A stretch of DNA of 53,384 nt from Verrucomicrobia bacterium UBA3761 (GCA_002371135.1 DFGB01000032.1:1-53384), one strand, 5' to 3'. Shown: positions 32,601 through 42,750, numbered from the stretch's first letter. Numbers and translations: made by a program. Notes: generated from the letters alone by a model not told the origin.

Positions 32601-35600
32601 TATGCGAAACGAGGTCGGCGAGGATGGAGGACGTGAACTGGTTGTAGCGCGCTTCGGCGAAGACGCTCCAGCCGTCGACATCGCGGTCGTCGGTCTTGAG
32701 GCCGTTCCACTTGTAGCGCGAGGCGTAGTTGGCCGCGAAGCCGTCTTCCCAGCCGTCCTCGATCATATCGTGGTCGGAGAAGATTTCGCCGATGTAGAGG
32801 TCGCCCACCTTGTAGAAGTAGTCGGTGTTGTACCTGAGGCCGTACTTGACCATGTCGACGGAGTAGGGGTCGACGGGCGAGAAGGCGATGCGGACGCGAG
32901 TGCCGTCGACGGCGGTGTCCTCGAACTTGAAGACTTCGGAGAGGAGGTATTCCATGTAGTTGGAAAGTCCGTCGTTGTCGTCATCGTCGGAAGGACCGCC
33001 CTTGACGCCGTAAAGCGCGGCCCACCAGTCGGGAAGACCGTTGGCGTCGGTATCGCGCTTGTCGACGTAGTCGGAGAGCTTCTCGATGGTGTAGCCGTCT
33101 TCGCCGGCGCCGGTGAGGAGGTAGCCCTTGGCGAGGTCGCGGGTGTAGGCCTGGGCGACGGTCATGAGAACGCCGTTGCGCTTGAGCGTGGCGCCCGGGG
33201 AGAGCTCGTCGGGGAGGTCGGAGTAAACGACGTCGCTATCGCCGCCGTCGAGGACGAACTGTTCCCACCAGTCGGGCAGGTCGTCGCCGTCGGAGTCGAG
33301 CGAGGTATCGGTCCACGCGGTGGACGCGCCCTGGCCGTCCCAGAAGTCGGCGTCGTATTTCGCGAAGGCCGAGCCGAGCGGAATGAGGTCGGAGCCGTAG
33401 ATGAAGGAGGAACGGAGCTCGAAGTGGCGGCGCTTGGCGAACTCGGTCGCGGCCGCGGTGCCCTGGTGCGTGAGACGCCACCAGCGGAACATCGAATCGA
33501 CGCCGTAGCGCGAACCCGCATACGGGTTGCCCGAGTTCGGGATGCCGTAGGAGGTGACGCCGTGGCCGGCCGCGGAGTTGTAGCCCGCGAAACGCTGGTT
33601 CCAATACATCGAGTCGGACATGCCCTCGTCGAACGGCGCGAGGTGCGAGACGGTGTTCTTGATCCAAGGCAGGACGTAGGGGCTCGTGTAGACGGTGGAC
33701 TTCATCGGGGTGGCGTCCCACCAGCCGACCTTCGCGCCCTCAGGCACGACCTTGTTGCCGGCGGCATCGTCGACGAGGCAGTTGTCGAGGACGCCGAGAT
33801 CGAAGCCGCTGGGCTGGAGCGCGACGCCGTCGGCGTCATACGCGGCCGGGAGCTGCGAGAAGTTGTAGTGGAGCATCAGCTGCGGCGAGAGGGTCGGGTT
33901 GCCGTCCATGTCGTTGCGTGTGCCGTGTGCGGTCTCTTCGCCCCATTCGCCGTAGACTTCGAGGCGGTTCTTCTCGATGTCTTCGACGGTGAAGGCCTTG
34001 GCGTAGGAGCCGGCGATTTCGGAGGCGGAACGCGCGCCGTCCCAGACGCGGACTTCGGAGATGTAGCCCTTGAAGTAGTTGGTGAACTGGTTGAAGAAGC
34101 CGTAGGCGGCGAGTTCTTCAGGATCGATGACGGGCGTGGTTTCGCCGCTTTCGTCGCCGGTTCCGGTCTCTGTCACGCCGGCCTCTTCAAGAAGTGCGGC
34201 GAGGAGCTGGGCCTCGTTCCAGTAGAACGTGGCGCTGTTGCGGCGCGCGCCGATGATGGTCATCGAGGGCGCGACCGTGTAGCCGCCGTAAGGATACGTC
34301 TGCGTGGAAGCGGCGTTCTGGCGGACGACGAGCACGCCGTTCGCAGGCAGGAGCTCCGTGTCGCTCGACGAGCTCGAATATTCGACGCCGTTGACGTAGA
34401 TGCGGAGCGTGGAGCCGTCGAACGAGAGCGCGAGGTGCGTCCATGCGCCGAGTTCGAGAATCGGGCCGACGACTTTCTGGGTCGAGAAGACCGAAGTCCC
34501 GCCGGAGACTACCGCGTCGTCGGAATCGAAGAGGCCGTATGCGTAGCCGTTCGGGTCGATGCCGATGCGGAAGTTGGCCCTCCACTGCCTGTTGGAGTTG
34601 ACGAGGGTGGAGGCGGGATACTCGGCGCCGCGCTCGATGAGGGTGCGGTCCTCGCCGAATTCCTCGGGCTTGGTCCAGAGTTCGACGGTGAACTGGTGGA
34701 AGATGTCGGCGCCGTCCTCGATGGCGTGGAAGTTCTTGCCGAGCATGCGCGTATCGTAGGAGACGACAACGCCGGGATCTTCGTCCGTCGCGGTCTGGCC
34801 GTTCAGGTAGAGGGCGGCGCGGCGCGCGGGATCGGTCGCGTCGAGCGGATCGCTCTTGGGCATCACGGCCTTGACGATTTCATGGCCGTCGCCGCGGAAG
34901 TCGCCATCCGTATCGTAGCCTTCGTTCTCTTCGAACGAGAACATGTACTGGAGGTCGACGCCGTCGAGCGTGCCGTTCGTGTTCGGGTTGAGCTTCGTAT
35001 CGACGTAGCGCGCGTAGAACGGATACGCCTGGATTATGCCCTGGTAGGAGTAATACTGCGAGGCGTAGCTCATGCCGGAGGAGACGTCCGTCATCCACAG
35101 CGGCGAGGGGTCGGTGTGGAGAGTGCCCGGGCTCGTCATGTTGCCGGTGATGGACTCGTTGAAGTTGCGGATGCCGTCGCCGTCGGCGTCGACTTCGCTA
35201 CCGCCCGCGAGCCACGGGGCGCGGACGAGGTCGAGACCCGAGAACGCGAGAAGCGGATAGGCGGTCGGAATCTCGGGCCGCGCGATGTTGATCGCGTCGA
35301 GCGAGGCCGTCTCGTCCATCTTCTCCATGCTGGAGATGGAGTCGGCGTCGGCGTTGACTACGCCGGTCCAGACGTTGGCCGTCGCGGAGATAATGTTGCC
35401 GGCCTTGTACTTGCCGGAGATGACGTCGGAGCCGCCTGCGCCGCCGTAGAGCGGATTGAGGCCGTGGTAGACTTCCCAGTAGTCGTCCATGCCGTCGTTG
35501 TCGGTATCGGAGCTGACCGGGCTCGTGGAGACGTATTCATTAGCGGGGATGCGGCGAGGACCGACGCCGGCCTCGAAGAGAGCCATCGTCGAAGGCCTGC

Positions 35601-38600
35601 GCATGTAGCCGGTCGAGTGCTGGACGCCCCAGACGTCCCAGATGCTGTCGCACGGCGCGAAGTAGCCGAGAGCCTTGAAGTCGTACTCTGCCGGAGCGAA
35701 GCGCTTGATGGCGGTGCCGACGTGCTCAACCAGGTTCGAGACCTGGACGCCGTCGACGATGACGGGGTTGCCCTCGTCGTCGAACACTCCCTCGAGAGTC
35801 CAGTAGGTGGTGGTGGTCTCGGAATCCTTGTAGTAGAGGTTCTCGTCGGTGACAAAGTTCGCGGCGATGGCGGAGTTCGTCACGGCCTTGAACATGTCGG
35901 CGGCGTAGAAGTAGTTGTGGACGATGAAGTCCGTGTTGTTCGTAGGCGCGGCGGAGAGCGACGTCGTGGCGGCGGCGCCGGTCCAGATGATGGCGCGGCC
36001 CATGAGAGGCGTTTCAACATCGTCGTAGCGCCAGCAGCGGACGGCCTGCGTCAGGTATTCCTGGAAGTTTTCGAGGCCGTCGCGGTCGAAGTCGAAATCG
36101 CGGACCGTGCCGGTGCCCGGGTGCTTGGAGTTGACCGCAGTGCAGGCGTCGAACGCGTCGGAGGCATCCATGCCGCCGGCGATATACGGGCCGTTGGCGG
36201 AGACGGTGAGGCTCGGGAAGCCGTCGGCGATCTTGAGCTCGTCGGTGTAGACGAAGTTCTCGCGCGGGTCGTAGAGCGAGCCGTCGGCGTTGAGGCGAGT
36301 GCCGGCGAACTGGCGTTCCCAGCCGTCGGGCAGGCCGTCGGAATCGGTATCGGAGGAGCCCGGGTTCATGCCGCCACCGCGGAAGCAGAAGCTCGAGTGG
36401 TCGTCGGTGATGGAACCGTAGATGAACATCGAGCCGCCTTCAGTGCCGTCGAGGACGCCGTCGCCGTCCGTATCGCCGTTGCGCGGATCGGTCGGGAGGA
36501 ACTTGTTCCACCAGCCGGTCCTCGCGCCGGGGAGGTGCGAGTAGATGGTGTCGACGCCGGAGTAGGCGTAGGAGGAATCGCTGCCGGCGTATTCGGCCGC
36601 GAGGTCGAGGCCGTCGGCGAAGTGGTCGTTGTGCTCGACCGCGTCGTAGCGTCCTTCAAGCGGGTTCTTGGAGCCGTATGGGATGACGGGGTTGAAGTCG
36701 GTGTAGAGTTCCCAGCCGTCCGGCACGCCGTCGGCGTCGGTGTCGGCGCCGTGTATCGTCTGCGCGTAGGCGTTCGAGGAGTTGCCGTAGGTCTTGCCCG
36801 AGAACGGAACGTTCGGGTTGGTGGTGCCGTTGTAGAGCCTCAGGAGGACGGTGTTGTTCTTCGAAGCCTTGCGGAGGTTGGCGCCGCCCGTGTACTTGTA
36901 GAGGAGGTATTCATCGCGGGAGGTGAACGCCTTGGTGTGGGTGTGGAGGCCGCCCTTGTTGATCGGGTCGTTGACCCTCCAGCGCGCCGTGACATGGCTG
37001 CCCGAACCGTTGTTCATGATGGACACGGCGGTGCGCGGGTCGAAGCCGAGGAACCAGTAGACCTGCTCGTGGACGAGACGGATGGAGTCGTCGTAGGCGA
37101 TCTCGGCGTCTTCGGGCAGGATCACCTCGACGGGCTTGAGAGCGTTGTTGTCGCTATCGAGGCTGTAGGAGGTGGCGGGGATCTTGTCGCCATTGAACGT
37201 GCGGAAGCACGCATTGAGCGAGGAATGGGACGGCAGGAGCGCGCCCATGAAGGTCTTCGGGCGGGTGCCGAAGCCGTAGCGCGCAGAGTAGACGTCGTAG
37301 TCGGCGGTGAGGTAGTAGTTCGTGGTGGCCTCGTTGACGGGGATGATGACGACGCAGGCGCCGGGGATCATGTAATTGCCGGCGAACTGGATGAGGTTCT
37401 GCGCGTAGGCCATGTAGTCGTTGTCCGGGTTGACCTCACCGTTCGGGTAGGAGAGCGGGTTGAGGCCGAAGGTAAGCTCCCAGCCGTCGGCCATGCCGTC
37501 GCCGTCCGTATCGCAATTGAAGGGGCTGGTGCCGATGAGGTATTCCTCGTAGTCGGTGAGGCCGTCGTTATCGGTATCGCGGGTGATGCGGCCGCCGTTG
37601 ACGAGCGGATCGTATGCTTCGGCGATCGCGTCGGAAGAGATTTCCTCCGGGCTTTCGAGGTCGTCGAGGTTGAGGCGCTTGCCGGTGATGCGGCCCTGCC
37701 ACTTGCCGCCCTCTTCGTTCGGGTAGCCGACGTGCGCGCCGTACCAGATCCAGTATTCATAGCCGTCGGGGAGGCTGTCGCCGTCGGTATCGGCCTTGAC
37801 GGGATCGGTGGGACGCTCCGGCGACCAGCCGCCCTCGCCGGCGTTGAACGCGGCGAGGTCTTCCGTCGCGAGCGCGAGGACGTCCGTCGTGGAAATGACG
37901 GTGCCTTCGTCGTCGGTCACGCTTATGCCGGAGTAGAAGAGGTTGGTGATCGCCGCGACGGTCATATTCTTGAGCTCGGCGGTCGTCTTGAGGCCCTTCC
38001 ACTCCATGTAGGCGGCCATTTCATAGGGCGTGTAGTCGACGTCCGGAGTGGAGCCGTCTGGGTTGAGGTAGCCTGCGTTGAGGCCGAGGCCGAAGCCGCG
38101 GACTTCGTAGTAGGCGTTGAACGCGCCGCCCTCGTTGGCCCAGCTGTCGGCGATGCCGGGATTGAAGCCGTTGCCGGAGATTTCATTGAACGGCAGGAAG
38201 TCGTTGTCGGCATTGGCGTCGGCGAGGTTGGCGATGTCGGCCGTGCCGTCGAACGTGATGCCGAAGTTGTAGTCGAGGAGGCTGCGGTCGGGGATGCCGT
38301 CCTGGTTGATGTCGCCGCAGTTGTCGAGCGGACGCCATTCCTTGGAGAAGATGGCGTCGACGATGGTCTGGCCGTAGACGCCGTCCTCGCCGGCGGAAGT
38401 CGGCAGGTCGACGTAAGGCGTCCTGAGGGCGCTGCCTTCAGGCCAGATGGTGGAGCCGAGGAGCGCGATCGAGCCCGCGGCGCCATCGTCGCCGGCGGAC
38501 TTGGCGACGTATGCGTAGAGGTAGGAGTCGCGATTCTTGTCGGCATAGACGAAGCCGGTCGCGAGGTCCGGGGTGTCCTTGGAGCCGTAGCCGTAGGCGT

Positions 38601-41600
38601 TGACGGGCCAGTCGCGGCGGACGGAGCCCGCGGCGTTGAGCTGGCCGTTGTCGACGTCGCCCACCTTGTAGCCCCACGCGTAGAGCGGAACTTCATGGGC
38701 GCTGCCGGCGTTCCAGTAGAGCGAGAAGTTCTCGGCGCGGTTGTAGTTGGCCGTGGTCCAAACATGGCCCTGGCCGATGCCCTTCTGCGACGTATAGCGC
38801 GAGGAGAGCGAGAGCGAACCGCCCGAAGGCCCGACCGCGGTCGTCACGAGCGTCTTCTCCGGCGGAATGGTGAAGTGCCATTCGTAGAACACCGAACCGC
38901 CGTCCGCATCGGAAATCGTGAGAAGGAGATCGACGTCGCCCGAAGAGTTGAACTGCGGGGTGAAGGATTCGCTGGAGAGCGAGGAGACGGTCTTGGAGCC
39001 GTCGGCGGCGTTGTCGCAGCCGGACCACTTGATCGTGAAGCCCTTGGCGATATCGCCGTTCACGTCGTCGTCGATGTACCACGTGATGGTGCGGACCGTG
39101 GTCCAGCGGTTCGTGGATTCGTTCGGGAGCGGGGAGACGCGGGTCTCGGGCTCGACGTTGGCCACGGTGACGCTGGCGGCGCCTGCGGCGTAATATTCGT
39201 TCGCGGGCTCGCCGCTCGTCGGGAGGGTCGTGGTGCTGAGCACCTGGGCCGTCACGGCGAAGCGGGCGTTGCGTGCGCCGTCAAGCGTGTCGGGGTCGAT
39301 CGGGAGGCTGATCGTGCCGGCGTTGGAGACGGTGAAGTCGTAATAGTAGATCGGCGTGCCGGAGGCGTCTTCCTCGGAAGACTCGATCACGGTGGAGCTG
39401 GCCTCGAGGCGCAGGCAGCCCTTGCCGGCCGTCTCGGTCGTGCGAGTGTTGGCGATGGTGACGCGCACGGCGAGAGGCTCGCTCAGGAGCGGATCGTAGT
39501 AGCCGAGCGAAACGTCGACCGTGCCGGGCGTGGCGGCGTTCTCGTCGAGCATGCGCGGAGCGGTCACGGTGATCGCGGGCGAGCTGATCGCCACCGCGCT
39601 CACGGTGTAGGTCGTCTCCGCCCAGTCGTCCATGTCCTTGTCCTTGTATTGGAGGACGATGCGGTAAGTGCCGGCCTGGACGAATTTGACTCTATACTCG
39701 GTGTCGGACGAGGTGTTCGGGTTGCCGCGCAGTTCCTTCGTCTCGATGCGCTGGTCGCCGAACCACGTGGTCCACTTGACGTAGAACGCGTCGTTGCCAT
39801 CGGCGACGAGGTCGTAGGACTTGGAGCTGCCGGCGTCGGTGATCACCGCCTTGAAGACGTGCTCCGTCTCGCCGCGCGGATACTGGTTCGGGAACGTGTA
39901 GCCGTCGAATTCCGCTTCGAAGCCGTCCATCTCGACGCGGGTGACGACCGGCTCGACGTTGGTGACGCGGATGTTGAGGTAGTTGGCGGGGTCGTAGCCG
40001 GGCACGAGCTTCGTCTCGTCGTATTGCTGAGAATAGCAGAGGACGACTTCGAACTGGAGCTTGAGGCCCTTGCCGCCCGTGCCTTCGAGAAGCGAGAGGG
40101 ATTCATCGACCGTATACTGGTTCTTGCCGATCGGGATGCCGATCGTCTCCGTGGGGTCGGTGTCTTCGCAGACGACGAAGTCGGCGTCGAACATCGCGGC
40201 CTTGGCGTTGGAGCCGGCCTTCAAGAAGGCGTAGATGGTCTTGCCTTCGATGTTGGGCTCGGAGAGTTCGATGTTGAACTCCATCTCGTCGCCTTCGCTG
40301 AAGGTGGTCTGGCCGTCGGTGGTGGTGATGCTGACGGTGGAGGCCGCGTCGATGAGCGCGTAGAAAGTCTTGATTTCGCTCTGGTTGCCGCTGACGGGCG
40401 AGACGATGTAGAACTGGGAGACGTAGGCGTTTTCGGAGGCGGAGGGGTACCAGATTTCAGGGAGCTCCGAAGAGAGGGTGCCCGTCTCGGTGTCGAGCTT
40501 GTAGAGGACGCCGCGCGCGCCGACGCCGTAGACGCCGGCGATCTGGGTCCAGGTCTTGTCCTTGGAGGAGCGCTTGTAGAAGATGGTGTAGCCTGCGGCG
40601 CGATCGGTCTCGTCGGCATACGTATCGGAGACGACGATCGTCATCGGGGCGGCGTTTTCTTCGCCGTTCGTCGTGTAGAAGGGAGTGGATTCGCTGGAGC
40701 CGGTCCAGGAATCGATGCGCGGGGTGGCGGAGGCGTTGTCTTCGCCGGAGGTGGCCGCGTCGACGGTCTCGATGTTCACGAGAGCGCTTTCATTGTCCGC
40801 GGGGTCGAAGATGGCCTCGGCGTCGGCCACGGTGCCGGAAGAGACGCCCGTGATGGCGACGGAGAGCTTTATGGTGTGGTCTGCGCCGATCGTGTGCTCG
40901 TCGCTGCGGAGGGCGTAGACGTAGATCGAATCCGTCGCGACGAGGCTGCCGGCCGGGATCGTGACCGTGACAGTGTCGGCGGTGGTGGGCAGGGTGTTCG
41001 CCTTGGTGGAGAAACGCATGTAGGAGGACCAGGGTTCCGTCGTCGACGCATCCGTGAACTCGGGGGCGTTGAGCGTCACGGAGAGGTCGGCGGGATAAGT
41101 CTGGTCGATGGCGACGGTGAGGGTCGCGGCCTGGTTGGCCGGGGTGCTCGTCGCGTAGAGCGTTTCCGTGGAGGATGTCACGGAGAGCGTCGGCGGCTTG
41201 GGATAGATGCAACGGACGGGGACGGTGAGGATGTCGTCCGTCATCTTTTCGCCGCTCGTATCATACTTGAAGCCGTCGGCCCACGGGGACATGTAGAGGT
41301 TGGCGGTGCCGCCCTCGGCGATGCCGCGGATTTCGAAGAGGCCCGTGTTGGCCGGGTCGGCGTTCGCTTCGATAACGACAGTGGCGACGGAGACGGGCGT
41401 CTTCACGCCGGAGTCGTCAAGCTCGATTTCGACCGTGCGGGTCCTCGCAGCCGTGGCGCCGTAGACCTTGACGGCGGCCTCGTTGTCGGACCAGACGTAG
41501 AACATGCGGTTCGTGCCGATCGTGGCGGTCGGGAGCGCGACGAGCTGCACCGTGGCGCTGCCGCTCTTGAGCTCCATGCGCGCGGCCTTCTCGTGCACTT

Positions 41601-42321
41601 CGCGCCAGCAACCGGCGTCGCTCTCCGTCGGGGAGACTTCCCATGTCTGGTTGAAGTCGACGCTCTTCACGAAAAAGCCCGTGCCGGTGGCGGGATCGAG
41701 AAACTGCATGGACTGGAGCGGCGCGTCGATTTCGTCGTCCGGCAGCCACTGGTTCATGATCATCGTGCGGGTGTCGTCGGTGATGAAGGCGAGATCGGCG
41801 ACGTTGCCGTCGGCGTCCTTGAGCTGCCAGCGGTCGGTGCCGTAGAGCATCAACTTGGAGCCCTGGCCGGAGAAGCCGCCGGGCATCACGGTGCCCGTGT
41901 CGGTGACGGTCGCAAGACGCACGGGGTTCGCGAAGTCGCCGGGCATCACCTTGTAGGTGAAGAGGATGTCGGTGAAGTAGCTGCCCTTCATCGCGGGGAG
42001 ACCCGCCATCTTCGCGCGGCGCAGTTCGCCAGAGACGTAGATGCCGAGTTCAGGCAGATACGCCAAGTCGAGCGTCTCAGAGTTCAAGCCCACGTGCTGC
42101 AAGCCCCAGCCGCTGCCGGCCGCGGGATTGTAGAGTCGCAGGATGAAATAGAAATCTTCGCCGTTGAGATACGGGTCGGACTTCGACTTCTCGTATGTGA
42201 TGGCGTTGCCGCTTGCATCGCAAGGACGGACCTCCGCGATGTCGGCCGCCGTGGCGTGCACTGCCGCGCCGATCCCCAGCGCGAAAGCGAGCGTCTTCAC
42301 TGCCTTCATTACTTGTTTCAT
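29692..42321 (-). CDS. Giant secreted multidomain protein (4209 aa) with DxDxDG loops and LamG domain
   Basis: The signal peptide MKQVMKAVKTLAFALGIGAA continues to VHATAA. The first third is beta-rich with Calx-beta/PKD-like segments, for example around 380-620 and 830-930. From about 1335 to 3120, with one more near 3995, there are some 15 calcium-type loops of the form DTDxDGxxDGWE (for example near 1512, 1580, 1600, 1860, 1950, 1990, 2273, 2378, 3008, 3091 and 3113). These resemble thrombospondin type-3 or dockerin-like loops. A LamG/concanavalin-like domain lies at about 2535-2775 (TVELWTKPEEF, WTHLALSFDG, ISEVRVWDGARS). Late FN3/SpaA-like segments follow. No sorting tail (PEP-CTERM, LPXTG or T9SS type) is visible. 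GGGGGA lies about six bases before the ATG. It is the last gene of a three-gene unit and is likely a surface or extracellular fibre; ligand unknown. Confidence 0.92.
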   Translation of the reverse strand: MKQVMKAVKTLAFALGIGAAVHATAADIAEVRPCDASGNAITYEKSKSDPYLNGEDFYFILRLYNPAAGSGWGLQHVGLNSETLDLAYLPELGIYVSGELRRAKMAGLPAMKGSYFTDILFTYKVMPGDFANPVRLATVTDTGTVMPGGFSGQGSKLMLYGTDRWQLKDADGNVADLAFITDDTRTMIMNQWLPDDEIDAPLQSMQFLDPATGTGFFVKSVDFNQTWEVSPTESDAGCWREVHEKAARMELKSGSATVQLVALPTATIGTNRMFYVWSDNEAAVKVYGATAARTRTVEIELDDSGVKTPVSVATVVIEANADPANTGLFEIRGIAEGGTANLYMSPWADGFKYDTSGEKMTDDILTVPVRCIYPKPPTLSVTSSTETLYATSTPANQAATLTVAIDQTYPADLSVTLNAPEFTDASTTEPWSSYMRFSTKANTLPTTADTVTVTIPAGSLVATDSIYVYALRSDEHTIGADHTIKLSVAITGVSSGTVADAEAIFDPADNESALVNIETVDAATSGEDNASATPRIDSWTGSSESTPFYTTNGEENAAPMTIVVSDTYADETDRAAGYTIFYKRSSKDKTWTQIAGVYGVGARGVLYKLDTETGTLSSELPEIWYPSASENAYVSQFYIVSPVSGNQSEIKTFYALIDAASTVSITTTDGQTTFSEGDEMEFNIELSEPNIEGKTIYAFLKAGSNAKAAMFDADFVVCEDTDPTETIGIPIGKNQYTVDESLSLLEGTGGKGLKLQFEVVLCYSQQYDETKLVPGYDPANYLNIRVTNVEPVVTRVEMDGFEAEFDGYTFPNQYPRGETEHVFKAVITDAGSSKSYDLVADGNDAFYVKWTTWFGDQRIETKELRGNPNTSSDTEYRVKFVQAGTYRIVLQYKDKDMDDWAETTYTVSAVAISSPAITVTAPRMLDENAATPGTVDVSLGYYDPLLSEPLAVRVTIANTRTTETAGKGCLRLEASSTVIESSEEDASGTPIYYYDFTVSNAGTISLPIDPDTLDGARNARFAVTAQVLSTTTLPTSGEPANEYYAAGAASVTVANVEPETRVSPLPNESTNRWTTVRTITWYIDDDVNGDIAKGFTIKWSGCDNAADGSKTVSSLSSESFTPQFNSSGDVDLLLTISDADGGSVFYEWHFTIPPEKTLVTTAVGPSGGSLSLSSRYTSQKGIGQGHVWTTANYNRAENFSLYWNAGSAHEVPLYAWGYKVGDVDNGQLNAAGSVRRDWPVNAYGYGSKDTPDLATGFVYADKNRDSYLYAYVAKSAGDDGAAGSIALLGSTIWPEGSALRTPYVDLPTSAGEDGVYGQTIVDAIFSKEWRPLDNCGDINQDGIPDRSLLDYNFGITFDGTADIANLADANADNDFLPFNEISGNGFNPGIADSWANEGGAFNAYYEVRGFGLGLNAGYLNPDGSTPDVDYTPYEMAAYMEWKGLKTTAELKNMTVAAITNLFYSGISVTDDEGTVISTTDVLALATEDLAAFNAGEGGWSPERPTDPVKADTDGDSLPDGYEYWIWYGAHVGYPNEEGGKWQGRITGKRLNLDDLESPEEISSDAIAEAYDPLVNGGRITRDTDNDGLTDYEEYLIGTSPFNCDTDGDGMADGWELTFGLNPLSYPNGEVNPDNDYMAYAQNLIQFAGNYMIPGACVVIIPVNEATTNYYLTADYDVYSARYGFGTRPKTFMGALLPSHSSLNACFRTFNGDKIPATSYSLDSDNNALKPVEVILPEDAEIAYDDSIRLVHEQVYWFLGFDPRTAVSIMNNGSGSHVTARWRVNDPINKGGLHTHTKAFTSRDEYLLYKYTGGANLRKASKNNTVLLRLYNGTTNPNVPFSGKTYGNSSNAYAQTIHGADTDADGVPDGWELYTDFNPVIPYGSKNPLEGRYDAVEHNDHFADGLDLAAEYAGSDSSYAYSGVDTIYSHLPGARTGWWNKFLPTDPRNGDTDGDGVLDGTEGGSMFIYGSITDDHSSFCFRGGGMNPGSSDTDSDGLPDGWERQFAGTRLNADGSLYDPRENFVYTDELKIADGFPSLTVSANGPYIAGGMDASDAFDACTAVNSKHPGTGTVRDFDFDRDGLENFQEYLTQAVRCWRYDDVETPLMGRAIIWTGAAATTSLSAAPTNNTDFIVHNYFYAADMFKAVTNSAIAANFVTDENLYYKDSETTTTYWTLEGVFDDEGNPVIVDGVQVSNLVEHVGTAIKRFAPAEYDFKALGYFAPCDSIWDVWGVQHSTGYMRRPSTMALFEAGVGPRRIPANEYVSTSPVSSDTDNDGMDDYWEVYHGLNPLYGGAGGSDVISGKYKAGNIISATANVWTGVVNADADSISSMEKMDETASLDAINIARPEIPTAYPLLAFSGLDLVRAPWLAGGSEVDADGDGIRNFNESITGNMTSPGTLHTDPSPLWMTDVSSGMSYASQYYSYQGIIQAYPFYARYVDTKLNPNTNGTLDGVDLQYMFSFEENEGYDTDGDFRGDGHEIVKAVMPKSDPLDATDPARRAALYLNGQTATDEDPGVVVSYDTRMLGKNFHAIEDGADIFHQFTVELWTKPEEFGEDRTLIERGAEYPASTLVNSNRQWRANFRIGIDPNGYAYGLFDSDDAVVSGGTSVFSTQKVVGPILELGAWTHLALSFDGSTLRIYVNGVEYSSSSSDTELLPANGVLVVRQNAASTQTYPYGGYTVAPSMTIIGARRNSATFYWNEAQLLAALLEEAGVTETGTGDESGETTPVIDPEELAAYGFFNQFTNYFKGYISEVRVWDGARSASEIAGSYAKAFTVEDIEKNRLEVYGEWGEETAHGTRNDMDGNPTLSPQLMLHYNFSQLPAAYDADGVALQPSGFDLGVLDNCLVDDAAGNKVVPEGAKVGWWDATPMKSTVYTSPYVLPWIKNTVSHLAPFDEGMSDSMYWNQRFAGYNSAAGHGVTSYGIPNSGNPYAGSRYGVDSMFRWWRLTHQGTAAATEFAKRRHFELRSSFIYGSDLIPLGSAFAKYDADFWDGQGASTAWTDTSLDSDGDDLPDWWEQFVLDGGDSDVVYSDLPDELSPGATLKRNGVLMTVAQAYTRDLAKGYLLTGAGEDGYTIEKLSDYVDKRDTDANGLPDWWAALYGVKGGPSDDDDNDGLSNYMEYLLSEVFKFEDTAVDGTRVRIAFSPVDPYSVDMVKYGLRYNTDYFYKVGDLYIGEIFSDHDMIEDGWEDGFAANYASRYKWNGLKTDDRDVDGWSVFAEARYNQFTSSILADLVSHTTVGYEKKDMPRPVLEIDIAYNGNLNLNVNASSSTSSTSTSTSGNTTTVSNTVETTTVIDANSWVPVVVNVYSRPGQAEPDASYRITPGEQITAEKILGNWADRVIRGTLTPGYIEYSSLELQSMQVSSVDHYTWYVYTDSYVGSGEVIMEGDGFIMATGSYDDFYSDYLTYGRMNVSETGTDFNWGRIDGFTLKNDANGKVAYICINGIQYGQVNLVTGEFDVDIGKIATYWAGFISQTTGVPVTTENSAFRFVYTSHVPVLQARHLQLFLGEPQGAGNTGYVREGLNRVEAYFDIDGNGYYTEGEPYGVVDGVDVGWYRGKTSLELTDYGPTTRVNLFNDSSDTLDTVANAITSVRNVTVDGVKNIVAQRQDDAKQLANGSSERRVRVVRYAVNGYPVYQAGVAAKTILDKSYGLLTHPVITEADFMADGEFDIEWNDFYDEVANNGTMIRLAGNVTNITYLVVTGDGPTGFKDQNDTNTVYALMSTIVRKFDATSARPRPVLYAPGAQESEVFGSRPAFKWTMANSGYPAFRIQVSTDTDFTSGLVWDSGVRRAPAPVLGNDNQYHYEYEPDLYVGDLLDEVRNYYWRVSMYNSKFKDVDLWSTNYPAFRMDAVADNYKYGSIKIAAKYFGPKSVLDAGVVRVEAYETPDFTGMPVARTFVRAADVESVAAEGAAHTVNATLIGLPAGDYYVRAYIDLDEYGDAYVKDDTESWGYVSKRDGTTADMFMPTTIQIGSTIGSGETFTLYIEDVDTNGNNLPDAWEVVKNGGELDAGTVRIEDDGVLTIADDVLEAIETTNESVQGLAAYTFSIMKNAGVALLATGNGDNVDANSTAYAEAVVAGSSGTSTEVSASEPVVKAIATADGKVVITATTKASLSEVDSSGNPVNVVAKKNWVGAGSGQTTAKKLRGRVIYSTDLKKPVEDWTKSDVLVEVTVTADGQIVTGEFDVSSLCEGEEQCFFKVAFE

Positions 42322-42360
42322 GTGTTTTCCCCCATTAAATTTTTCTGGTTTTCTAGATTT

Positions 42361-42750
42361 CTACTTCTCCTCCGCCTCCTGCAGGATGCGCGCGCGGACT
42401 TTGGCCTGTGTTTCAAGGCGGATGGCCTGGAGCTTTTCGAGCGCGGCCTTGTGCTGCGCCTGGAGCTCGGCGACGGCGGTCTCGTCGCCCTCCGCCTTGG
42501 CCGCGTCGAGGCGCTGCTTGAGCCGGGCCGCGTCGGCGAACGCGTCGTTCGTCTTCTCTTCCTGCTCCTTGAGTTCGCGGATGTAGCTCTCGTCGTGCAT
42601 GCGTTCGTAGAGTTCGGTCTTCGACTCGCCGTTGACCATCAACGGTCCGTCGTCCTTCTCCGTTCCGAAGACGATGACGAACACCGCCACGAGCGCGACG
42701 AGCGCGAGCGCGACAGCCGAGATCACTATCAAAAAGGTTTTTTTGCTCAT
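42361..42750 (-). CDS. Small membrane-anchored coiled-coil protein between the two giants
   Basis: A 129-residue protein with one N-terminal membrane helix (about 6-29, IVISAVALALVALVAVFVIV) and a cytoplasmic start MSKKT. The rest is highly charged and helical, from about 45 to 127, rich in Glu, Lys, Ala and Gln with heptad-like spacing, so a periplasmic coiled coil is likely. No family is recognised. It lies 12 bases after the stop of the 3465-residue gene and 39 bases before the 4209-residue gene, so it is almost certainly cotranscribed with both. It might assist export or anchor the giant proteins. No Shine-Dalgarno is seen, so translation may be coupled. Confidence 0.8.
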   Translation of the reverse strand: MSKKTFLIVISAVALALVALVAVFVIVFGTEKDDGPLMVNGESKTELYERMHDESYIRELKEQEEKTNDAFADAARLKQRLDAAKAEGDETAVAELQAQHKAALEKLQAIRLETQAKVRARILQEAEEK

